From contig OX438744.1 in NCBI GenBank assembly GCA_949316235.1, positions 37,506,778 to 37,570,777 of the forward strand: a stretch of 64,000 nucleotides of DNA. Direction: 5' to 3'. The DNA is from Oegoconia quadripuncta (Eukaryota; Arthropoda; Insecta; Lepidoptera; Autostichidae). Below, piece after piece: positions 39,401 through 51,400 of this stretch (position 1 is the stretch's first letter; each line of letters begins with the position of its first letter). The notes under the pieces are model-generated. The model had not been told where the DNA came from. It saw nothing but the letters and a program-made list of their open reading frames with translations, and did not search any database. A program made the position numbers and the translations under genes.

Positions 39401-42400
39401 CCAAGGTCATATCATTACGTAATTGACACAGACATCTGAATAATTTTAGTGGTAGGTAACAAAACTAATATTTACCAGGCATCTTAAAAGTGAGCTTGCA
39501 GTTAGTGCCGACTTCGGTGAGTGGTGCGGGATCCCGTTGTCTCTGGATCTTCTCTCTTTGTCTGTTGCTGCCTTCACCTATAACCTAAAGTAGGATAGAT
39601 ATAGAAATATCACTATTCTTCTAAGTAGTCGGTATCTAATTTTTTGTAATTTCATGTGATTTTCAACGATTACCGCATGCAATCCGCGCAAGTCCATCGT
39701 TAGAAATTTTCAAGAAAAGAGTAAAAGAGCATTATTTGTCTTTGTGATTTCTCCTCAGTATTATACTAATTATTTAATTATTTACCATAATATGAGTATT
39801 GATAATGTATATACTTGTTTATACTTCGTACTATATATATATGTATATTGGATAGGTTGTCTGGTATATTTATTTATGTATATATATATATACAATGTGT
39901 CCCGGAGAGAAGTGACCAGCGGGCGTAGTTTGAAAATTTATACAAAATTATCGATAAATCATTTAAATTTAGAGACCTAACTGCTTTTGTTTTTTAAAAA
40001 TCGTTAATCCTTTTTTTTAATAGACATGTCTGACCTCCTGCACTATTTTAGTCATAATTTCTTTGTTTTTACGTCTTTCCCAATTCTTTTTTTTTTAATT
40101 CAGTGCTGTTATTATTATTCATCAAATTAAGTTATGAAAATTATCCCAAAACAAATAAATAATTTATTAAAAAAGAAATAAACTAAAAATTCGACCAACA
40201 AAACTGTATTTTTTTAAGTTTAAAAATAAAAAAACGAAAAATGTCCCTATAACATCATGTTTTTTTTAAATTATTATGATACTACATGATATTCTCTAAA
40301 ATATCCTAGAACAATGTTTCTATCAATTTCAAACGTGTGCCAAAGTACAATGTGTTGAATTGGGACCTTCAAATAAGGATAGAGCAGGTAAAAAATTACT
40401 AGCTGTTATCGTATAGCTCCTGTCCTCCCGCCCCCCGCCACCTTTCTCAGACCGGCTCCAATTTGCTTATTATTAGTTAGTCGATCATTCCTTGTGTCCG
40501 TGACGCTACGTCTTTGAATTCAATTGGTGCGCTTCCGAGTTTCGAGGACTACTGTTTAAATTTGTGACTTTGTTTTAAAATGTCTAGACTTGCAAATCAT
40601 TTTGAAAACATAATTAATTAATTACCTGATTTTTCTTAATAAACAATCATTTTAACAAATTAAGTATCTTTTATTTATTATTAAACTATCATGTTAAAAT
40701 CAAAATGATTCATTGTAATAACAAAACACTTAAATGTGCAAATAAACTGCTTAAAACATTACTTTCATTTTTTTAAACTTATCTCTATCTAGTTACTTCA
40801 CATTTATTTGAAATAACTAAAAACATCGTTCTAGGATATTTTAGAGAATATCATGTAGTATCATAATAATTTTAAAAAAACATGATGTTATAGGGACATT
40901 TTTCGTTTTTTTATTTTTAAACTTAAAAAAATACAGTTTTGTTGGTCGAATTTTAAGTTTATTTCTTTTTTAATAAATTATTTATTTGTTTTGGGATAAT
41001 TTTCATAACTTAATTTGATGAATAATAATAACAGCACTGAATTAAAAAAAAAGAATTGGGAAAGACGTAAAAACAAAGAAATTATGACTAAAATAGTGCA
41101 GGAGGTCAGACATGTCTATTAAAAAAAAAGGATTAACAATTTTTAAAAAACAAAAGCAGTTAGGTCTCTAAATTTAAATGATTTATCGATAATTTTGTAT
41201 AAATTTTCAAACTACGCCCGCTGGTCACTTCTCTCCGGGACACATTGTATATATATATATATATATATGTTTTGGTTTTTCTAGAAAATAATTTTCAATT
41301 GTTGTGTACACTATTTTCTGCCCAATCTAATAAACACTATGTATCTCTAAGGTTTGCTGGTAGAAAACTCTATCGGAGTTAAGCTCGCCTTTGTACATTT
41401 TATACAATGCATATTTCTGTAATAATTTTGTGTACAATAAAGATATTAAGAAATTAAGATTATTTTTTACTAAGCAGTAGTATTTTTGCATAGAACCTGT
41501 AAAAAATTTTGCTTCCAAGGGTATGTAATGTGTGCCATATCCATCGCTATATCCCTTTAGCTTAAGTCACCAACTTCGACCTTGACATGAGCTAAGAAAT
41601 CCGTTCACAATAAGTATTTGGCGACCTGTTTGGTGTAGTGGTTAGCAACTCTGACCACTATTCCAAAAGGTTGGGAGGTTCGAATCCCGCTAAGAGCATA
41701 TGTTTGTGTGATGAATACGAGCATGTGTACCCGAGTTATGGATGTTTTTTCATTTATAATAAGTATTTATTTACAAAAAAATGTATTTATGTAGTATATC
41801 AACCATCTGGTATCCACAACACAAGCCTATAGTTGCTTACTGTGGAACTAGATTGCGCTGTGTGTATGTCTAAGCATATCTATTTATTTATTATATCGTA
41901 AGATCAAGTTCGCAGTTGATAACAATACTAGAAATTTCGTAAGTACTTTGTTGAAGGGTAATGAAATGATTTTAAATTGTACCTTGACAGTGAAGGGTGA
42001 TCCTTCGACGTGGTGATCAGCGAACTTCAAGTTGATAATGTAGTATCCTGGTTCCGTGGGCTTGTAGCTAATAGCTAGGACGCCATCTTTGCTGTCTGCG
42101 CACTGGATCTCGGCCTTGCTGGGACCTGAGAATAATCAGCAAGGGTGTTGAATGATGCGGAACGAAGCTTATTAAATATAACAAATTAATAATATCTGTT
42201 ATTCGGTTTTAAGAAGTAAAAATTATGGACTAATACAAAGGTAATTGTATGTTTTCGTGGCTTACACACGCACACACACACACTGGAGAACACTTTCACA
42301 CGCACCTACATGTCAACACAATTACACACACACACACACATACACACACACACTTAATTTTAAGTTACATTTAATTTATCAATATAAAACTAATATATTT

Positions 42401-45400
42401 ATTTAAAAACAGTAACAAATAAAGAGATGGAATTGAAATATAAATATATATTCATTCATATGAAGTACAATAAAGCGTTAACAAACAAACAAAACAAACA
42501 CTTTATCGGGATAAAAAAATATCCTATGTTTTAATCCAGGTTATATTCTATCTATATACCAAATTTCATCCAAATCCGTCAATTTGTTTCGTCGTTATTG
42601 AGCAATAAACAAACATTGAAACTATCGCATTTATAGTATTCGTTAGATTAGTTAGATTCCTTCAGAATGATTGTAGCATAAAAAATTCATACCTTCAATA
42701 GATAAGGAAAGACCACCGTAACCGGCATTCTTAGTGTCCACGGAGAAGGTGTTTTCACTGTGGGTCTTGCCCTCTTTCAAGGCATTGCCTGAAACCTGAA
42801 ATATGATATTACACTTCAGTTCAAGAATTAGTTCAATAAGCATTTATTTATTTATTTATTTAATAAGACACACCAACAGCACACATATTACAACTCACAT
42901 AACAACAGTTTCAAGTATAAACAGGTCTGATACATGTGCCAATAATAGGCGTGTACAACATTCAAGAGATATACACAGCTCTAGACATAATTAAGTTAAG
43001 TCTAAATTAAAAACTAAATTAATTTAAGTGAAACAGCACAATGGTCTATAAATGTTGCTTCCGCAAATATTGAGAAATTCTTCTCTTAAACACACCTAAT
43101 GAATCGTGAAAGATATCAGATGACACCATTCTTTGCTACTGTGTTAACACATTCCGGGACACATCACCAGACTGTGGCGTAGCTTGGCGGGGGCGAAGCG
43201 GGCCCTCCGTGGCTCAATGTAAACAATATTGGGCTTACGATTCGGAGGTCGCGGGTTCGATCCCCAGCGGGGTACATGTTTAGGACTCAGTTTGGTTGGT
43301 GGTAGGACATTTTAAATGTCCACCTGGCTAGCTACCACCATCTTATCTAAATCTGCCGCCAACCAGCAATGTTAATAGCATTGTTGTGTTCCGGTTGTCA
43401 GAGATAAGATAGCCAGTCCTCCAAATGTGTTGGGGTTTCCGGGTCAGTACGCTTCCACCGTCGACCTTATTTTCGCTTAACATCAGGTGTGATTGAGATC
43501 AAGTACCAACCCGTTGTGCATAAAAAAAAATCCTAATGTATTTTAGAAATTACTACATGGATGGACAATATTTTTAACCGACTCTCAAAAAGGAGGAAGT
43601 TCTATATGTTCACCCATATTTTCGTCAATTGTTAACCGCTTTTGACCAGATTGGTCCTATATAAATTTGGTCATGATCTGATGTTGCAGTCTGGAAATAG
43701 ACCCAAGTAGTATATATGTATTAGTTGCATTCTGTGACGACATATTGATTGTCGCTGAGCTCTGAAGTCGGTTCTTTTGCTATTATTTAGCTTGTCAATA
43801 ATAATTTTTGACAAATTGGGACTTCAAACTATTACATTATGTCCACCTAGACGTTGAAATTTATAAAATCAAATCAAAATCAAAAATGTTTTTATTTCGT
43901 AAGTTATAAGAATTACATTTGAATTGCTCTTTTTAAATAAGTCAATACAAATACAATTTCAAATACCTTATTGTAAAATTTATGATTCGACAAAGAAGAA
44001 TAAGAATAAAATATACTGGATAATGGCGAGCGGTTCATGTCCACGCATTCTTATCATCCAGATAGTCAGAAATTTTATAATAGCCTTTGGTACGTAGTTT
44101 CCGTTTAATGGTTATTTTAAATTTATTTAAAGGCAAATTTTGAATGTCTACCAGAACCTTATTGTAAAAGCGTAGGTATACATTGTCCCTTGAATGACTT
44201 AGTGACTTTGTGTAAGCGACTGCTATGGACAGCAAGTTTATTATATTTGTGTAAGCAGCAGATATTTGAACTCCATACATTTAACTCATAGCAAGAAATA
44301 CCCACCTGAACTTTCTTAGCGTCACCAACTTCCTGGTCCTGAACGGTGATATTGAAGGGGGAATTCTGAATGTGGACGCCCATCTTCTTGACGGAGACGA
44401 TGTGCTGGCCGGCCTCGCGAGGAGTGAAGCTGATGCCAATATTGCCTGATGGAAGGTTTTTGAGGAAGCAGGGCTCTTCGAGGCCTGATGGCGCCTGGGC
44501 AAGAAGAAAACAGTCTTTTTAGAGAGAGTTTGTTGTCAGATCAGTGATGAGACAGAAGGTAAGTGCACGCTCATAATTGATCAGAAGACACCAGATAAGA
44601 TGCCGGACATTTAAAAGAAATGCCCGCCTACATCCAGCTCATCGAAATAAGTCAAACCTAGAAGTTCTCAATCAATGTTTAAGACCGACAGATCCAAACA
44701 ATTATTATCATTATCATCAGCTCGTAAACATCCCACTGCAGGGATATAGACCTTCTCTCGTATATGAGGGAGTATGGGCCATAGTCCACCACGCTGGCAT
44801 GCAGGTTATCTCACGATGTTTTCCTTCACCGTTTAAGTCGGATAAATGCACATAAGTAATTAAATTATTTTTTTTAACTCATTGATTTATGGTGTGCCTG
44901 GGAATCGAACCCGGACCTCACAAATTGGGAGACCGCGTCTTAACCGCTGAGCCACCGACGCTCCAAATCCAATCCAAATAATACTGGTACTCAATCTTAA
45001 CATCCGGTGATATTGAGGTCAAGTGCTAATCCGTTGTGCATAAAAAAACCCTATCTTACTTGAATGGAAGCATTAAGGCTCCGAATGTCATTATCGCTGA
45101 TCTTCCCAGGGAGCGTGACTTCGCTGCAGCTGCCGACGGATATCTGGTTCCTCTTCCGGCCCTCACCTGTCACCTGAAACCAAAAATTACACAGATTTAA
45201 TGGTCATGAACTGATGAAGAAACGAGAAACAAAATGCAGTACAGCTCACCATCATCATTGCTGGACGCAAGTCTTACCCTCCAGTATAAGTTCCAAAAAG
45301 TTAGAAACGTAACTCTAATGAGAACCAGAAATAATGATAAGGTAGGAACGAAAAGCCAAATCTATGATCATGTTTCAAAATCGTTACCTTCGGTAAGAAC

Positions 45401-48400
45401 CTAAAGTGCTATATAATTCACCTTTATCCCAAGTAGGGTGATCAACTGATCAGAGATATCCCAAACATGCTTGAAAAAAAATCCACGGTTCACCTTAAGA
45501 AATATACACGTGGCAGGGGTGAGCGCGTCCCTGTTGAAATGTGAGAAAATATAGATGGTATTTTGGTGGAAAGTCCCTTAGTCGCCTTTACGTCACTCAC
45601 GGGAAGAGACAGGTTGGTTCTATTCTATTTAAGTGCGGAAACCACATAGCACTAAAGCGAGCTGCTAGAGAAATGCTTGGATTTATCATGACGACATTTA
45701 TCCGATGACACTCCCGGGACTAGCACGAATGTAACAACACCTCATTTGTCCAAATCCACTAAAGCGTTTAGGATGTGGTGATATAAAAATTAGTAAAGTA
45801 ATTTTTGTCTTCGTTATCACTACGAAATTTTTAACTTGTATTAATCATCTGAGGCGTATCTTCAGCATTGGACGACCTGTGTCTAATATGATGATGAGAA
45901 TCAATTATCTGTTAAGTTTTTATAATAACTTAATGGAGTAATCGACGTAAATCTTAATTTCGCTGCCCTTCGATGTTGGGAGTTTTAAGCTAGATAGACA
46001 ATCATTTAACCTGACAATAAAAATGGTAATGTTAAAAAGTTTCATAATAAAACCGACAGACAAACCAGATCGAATAACAAGGGGACTTCTAAACAAATAT
46101 TTCAGCAGCATTGCAATAAAACCTTTCTTATTGCTCCGTGAATAAAACTAACAGAAGACAGAACGACTGAGTTATAATATGTTGATAGTTGTGCAAGACT
46201 TTTTATAATTATCAACAAAGCATACAGGGCGTCCCACGGCTATGCCACATGGAGGGAAAGTACCTTGAATTTTGTAGATGGAACATTTTACTGAAAGAAC
46301 ACATTATTTTAATTTAAAAAACAATTTAAACTGCATTCATAGATTTTTAAATAAGTACATGGTTGAACCGGGAATCGAACCCTTTATTTATAAAAAAAAA
46401 ATTACCATGTAACTTTATCATACCGATCGAAAGGCTTCATCATAAGGATAATTTTTTGGTAAATAACATAGTGTCAGAAATAAAAGGAAGACCATGAATT
46501 TTAACATTTTTAATACAAAATTAATCAAATTTATCAAATGCTCAAAATGAGTCCCATCCTGTTCAATACAAAGTCGCACTCTTTTGATTATTTCGCTCCC
46601 TGTCGATTTTTTGATCATGTTGTGGTGGATATTTAGAATAATACGTCGAAGTTCAGTTTGTAGCTCGTGGACACTTTGACACTGGTTCTTGTAAAGTAAA
46701 TTTTTTACATAACCCCATAAAAAAAATCTAACGGGGTTAGATCTGGGGATCTCGGCGGCCATTTTTTCGTCCATTTGTCCCGATCCAGGAAAGAAAATGT
46801 TCATTGAGATAGTCCTACTTACTAATTACGTATCTCTTTATCATTTTATCATGAACTTAAATTATAATAGGGAAATGATGCATACTTCTCGAGTGGGTAA
46901 TTAGTATTAGTAATGATAATGTCAGTTGTATGTCCTTACGGCAATGTCAGCTTTTCATTTTTCTGAACAAAATTGAACATCTAATGTTAAAATTCATGGT
47001 CTTCCTTTTATTTCTGACAATATGTTATTTAGCAAAAAATAATCCTTATGATGAAGCCTTTCGATCGGTATGATAAAGTTACATGGTAATTTTTTTTTAT
47101 AAATAAATGGTTCGATTCCCGGTTCAACCATGTACTTATTTAAAAATCTATGAATGCAGTTTAAATTGTTTTTTAAATTAAAATAATGTCTTCTTTCAGT
47201 AAAATGTTCCATCTACAAAATTCAAGGTACTTTCCCTCCATGTGGCATAGCCGTGGGACGCCCTGTATAGTAAAGCTCCAATTCTAATACAACTCTAGTT
47301 TGTGGGCACTAAATAGAAACAGTTTACTGCCGAATTAAATAAACAAACTGACAATACATCGTTTAGAAACAAAAATTATATCAAATCCAGGACATCTGTT
47401 CACTGTTGTCAGAGACGTTATGTCGGATTACACAATCATGTTTTTATTAAACAATATCTCGAGCGATCTGTGATGTAATTAAAAGGATTAACGAATTTAC
47501 TATTTCGGGAATAGTATATTTATATATACTATTCCAAATCTTATGATTTGACTTGGAACATACAAAATACGCATCATACAGAATAGAACTAACTAGAATG
47601 TAGTCTAGTTTAGCCTAGCCTCTAAAACCCAGTGTACGTAACGAAGTAAAGAGTGCTGCAAGGCTCAATTTTAGGCCCTTTTCTGTTTTTCATTCATAAA
47701 AAGCTTTTGGTCTCTTATTTCTCCAACGGTTGATATCTAAATATATAAAGGAAGAAACTGACTGACTGACTGACTGACATATCAACGCACCGGCCAAACC
47801 GCTGGGTCTAGAGTTCCCAAATTTGGCACGTAGGTTCCTTACGAGGTCTAGGGGAGCACTAAGAAAGGATTTTTCAAAATTCACCCTTTAAGGGGGTGAA
47901 ACAGGGGTGGGAAGTTTGTATGAAGAAACAGTATAACTTGGACATTTCGACTATTTTCGACTCGAAACTTCGCAAGAGTACTCCTAGGAACAAATAAGCT
48001 AATACGTGTTTTGAGATTTTTCGAAAAACAACCCCCTGGATGGTGAAATGGGGGTTAAAACCATAAAATCGATATTGGTGTCGTTATTTAGGTTTTATGG
48101 GATGTTGATTATGAAAATGATATTTATTTTAAGTTAACCCTCTAGGTTTGAGATAGGGGTGGGGGTTGCTACAAAAAAGTCTATATTGGACAACCCCCTG
48201 GGGTGTGAAATGGGGGTTAAAACCATATAATCGATAATGGTGTCGTTATTTAGATTTTATGGGATATTGATTATGAATATGACATTTATTTTAAGTTAAC
48301 CCTCTAGGGTTGAGATAGGGGTGGGGGTTGATACCAAAAAAGTCAATATTGGTGTCATTATTTAGGTTTTTTGGGACGTTGATTACGAAAATGCCATTTG

Positions 48401-51400
48401 TTTTGAAGCTAACCCCTTGGGGTTAGAGAATGAGATAAGGGTGAGTTGAGATTTTTCGAAAAACAGCCCCCTGGGGTGTGAATTGGGGGTTGAAACCATA
48501 AAATCGATATTGGTGTTGTTATTTAGGTTTTTTGGGATGTTGATTATGAAAATGACATTTATTTTAAGCCAACCCTCTAGGGGTGAGATAGGGGTGGGGG
48601 ATGATACCAAAAAAGTCTATATTGGTGTCGTTATTATGGTTTTTTGGGACGTTGATTGCGAAAATGACATTTATTTTGAAGCTAATACCCCTTGGGGTTA
48701 GAGAATGAGATAAGGGTGAGTTGAGATTTTTCGAAAAACAGCCCCCTGGGATGTGAAATGGGGGTTGAAACCATAAAATCGATATTGGTGTCGTTATTTA
48801 GGTTTTTTGGGATATTGATTATGAAAATGACATTTATTTTAAGCCAACCCTCTAGGGGTGAGATAGGGGTGGGGGATGATACTTAAAAGTCTACATTGGT
48901 GTCGTTATTTAGGTTTTTTGGGACGTTGATTGCGAAAATGACATTTATTTTGAAGCTAACGGCTTACGGGTTGCGATAGTGGTAGGGGTTGTAATCACAA
49001 ATTCAAATTGGTGTCGAAGTCGAAGAGTCAATGTCGAAGATTCAAATTCGAAATTCAAAGTCGAAGGCTCAAAGTCGAAGGCTCAAAGTCGAAGGCTCAA
49101 AGTCGAAGACTCAATTTCGAAGGCTCAAAGTCGAAGACTCAATTTCGAAGGCTCAAAGTCGAAGGCTCAAAGTCGAAGGCTCAAAGTCGAAAACTCACAG
49201 TCGAAGACTCAAAGTCGAAAAGTAAAATTCATAGTCAAAGTCGTGTCAAAGTCATAGTCAAAGTCATAGGCAAAGTCATAGTCAAAGTCGTAATCGAAGT
49301 CAAAGTCAAAGTCAATGTCAAAGTCATAGTCATAGTCATAGTCATAGTCATAGTCATAGTCAAAGTCATAGTCATAGTCATAGTCATAGTCAAAGTCAAT
49401 GTCGTAGTCAATGTCATAGTCGAAACTCTACATGGTAATTTTCTGCTGAATGTATTCCCGTGGGAAAGTAATAAAGTGTTGATTCATGTAGTCTACGCGG
49501 ACGAAGTCGCGGGCAGCTGCTAGTATCAAATAAATGACAACTGAAATCTTACGTTGGAATACATACTATTGTAACGTATTAAAATCGGCTGTTAATATAC
49601 CTTAGCTATGAATGGCGAACCCTTGATGTGCTTGTCTCCGAACCTGACTGAGATCTTGTATTCTCCTGGTGCGGTGGGAAGGTACGATACTGCAACGGTG
49701 CCATCTTTATTGTCGTGGCACGTAATCTGAAATTTGATTTTTTTTGGATATTAATCATCAAATTAGAAACAACTAATGTTGAAGTATGTAGAAAAAATTA
49801 AAAGATTAATGGGCATGTATTGCAAGCAGAAACTTGATTTGATGTTCTAGTGATTAGACCATCTTAAACCAACTTTATTCAGTATTAGCAAGTTGAGGAA
49901 TAATTTCCCGAAATTCGTTTCTAGATTAGATAATCTCAATTTTACAACTGTCTAGTATAGATATTGCTTTTAGCCTCGTTTCTTAACACGGTCATGTTTT
50001 GCTGAAGGTTGTGCTATGGGATTTCTGTATTTGCTTTAATCTTGGTTGTCAGAGTATGATTGAAGGTCACATTAAAATTAAATTATTATTGGATATATTA
50101 TTATAGTATTGCGATAATCTTGTTCCTTACTTCAGCTTTGCTAGGACCCTCAACGGCCATCGACAGTCCTCCAGCACCAGCTCCCTTAGTGCTGATAGTG
50201 AATTGACTGGGTTCACCACTGACGCCATTGATCAGGCCTGGGCCGTATGCCGTCACGTAACCCGAGGAGATGGAGTCCACGTGGAACTTATAAGGGGAAC
50301 CTGGGAAGAGAGAAAGTAACTTGTTATTTGGGGTGGATTCTTTTTCCCCATAGATATTTTTACAAGATACGTTCGCGTGATGTAATTTTTTGCCCACCGA
50401 ATAGATGAACATGACCTATCGTTTGTAGTCTGTTATATGTAATGTTTTGGTGCAATAAATGGAGTACATGATATGGAATCACAGTTTAGTCAACCATCCA
50501 AACAAAAACTAAAAATCAAACGTTTCGAAATAGTTATACTTAATCATGCAATTCGAACATAGTCATCGCCGTAGATAAAATATTCAACTACAAATATATC
50601 TGAGCTAGATTTTACAATATTTCCTTATTCCTCTACTTACCCTGAACGTGTTCTCCATTGTACTTGACATAGAGCTCGTGGACACCTTCCTCTCGAGGCT
50701 CATATTTGATGCTAACAGTGCCATCGCGGTTGTCTTCTATGACCGGTTGGTCGATGTGGCCGCTCGGCATTTTTACTTCAGCTGGAAGAAAATGAATAAT
50801 ACATTCGCACTTGTAAAAAAAGATAGTTACAATTTCATGTTTCTTTGGAATCTTGTACATATTTGCATTCACACTATGCAGGTATAAGACTATACTATGA
50901 GTACTAACATTTAGGATTGTAAATATTGCTTTTTGGTATAAGTTCGCAAAGTGCAACCGCAATTTCTTTGATGTCATGATAACGACATTCTCATAGTGAT
51001 AAAGGATAACATATTTCTTTTATTTTATAGTTAAAGTTATATCTGTTGCATACATACAATCAAACAGGGTTTTAATAAGATATTCCTGGATATAAAAAAA
51101 CGGGAACCAGCACTCCTACCACTTAATATATCCTCGTTAAAGAAAACTATAGCTCTATCATTGACCAGTTACACATGTCACTAACGAGTAGTATTAACAG
51201 AGATTTTGACAACGAGAAACGTAAATTTATGGTATAGGTAAAGGACAAAACATATTCGTGCGGGAGAGTAACAAAATACTGGTGGCGTGACCATGTTTAT
51301 TTTCAATGCTAATTGCTCGATTACCTCTTCAGTTACTAGTTTTCTTACTTTACAATTCCTACATATTTTTATACAAACCTTTTCTAGTATCAATATGATA

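Larger units (their letters stand above)
47736..49523 (+). mobile_element. Non-autonomous Helitron, complete ends
   Basis: Starts TCTAAATATATAAAGGAAGA, followed by (ACTG)n, and ends with a hairpin CGCGGACGAAGTCGCG at 49496-49511 and CTAG at 49520-49523. The host base before is A and after is T, without a target duplication, which fits Helitron insertion. It contains no Rep/helicase coding sequence. Inside are two tandem arrays (48040-48960 and 49015-49430). The long frames at 49008-49523 are translations of simple repeats. Confidence 0.85.

Noticed and set aside
47990..49430. Regularly spaced repeats that might suggest a CRISPR array
   Set aside because: The host is an insect. Repeats are long, adjacent and degenerate without unique spacers of equal size, and they lie inside a Helitron.
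49008..49523. 171-residue frame rich in Ser, Lys and Val repeats (and overlapping frames)
   Set aside because: It is the translation of 14-base and 6-base simple repeats inside the Helitron; all three frames stay open for the same reason.
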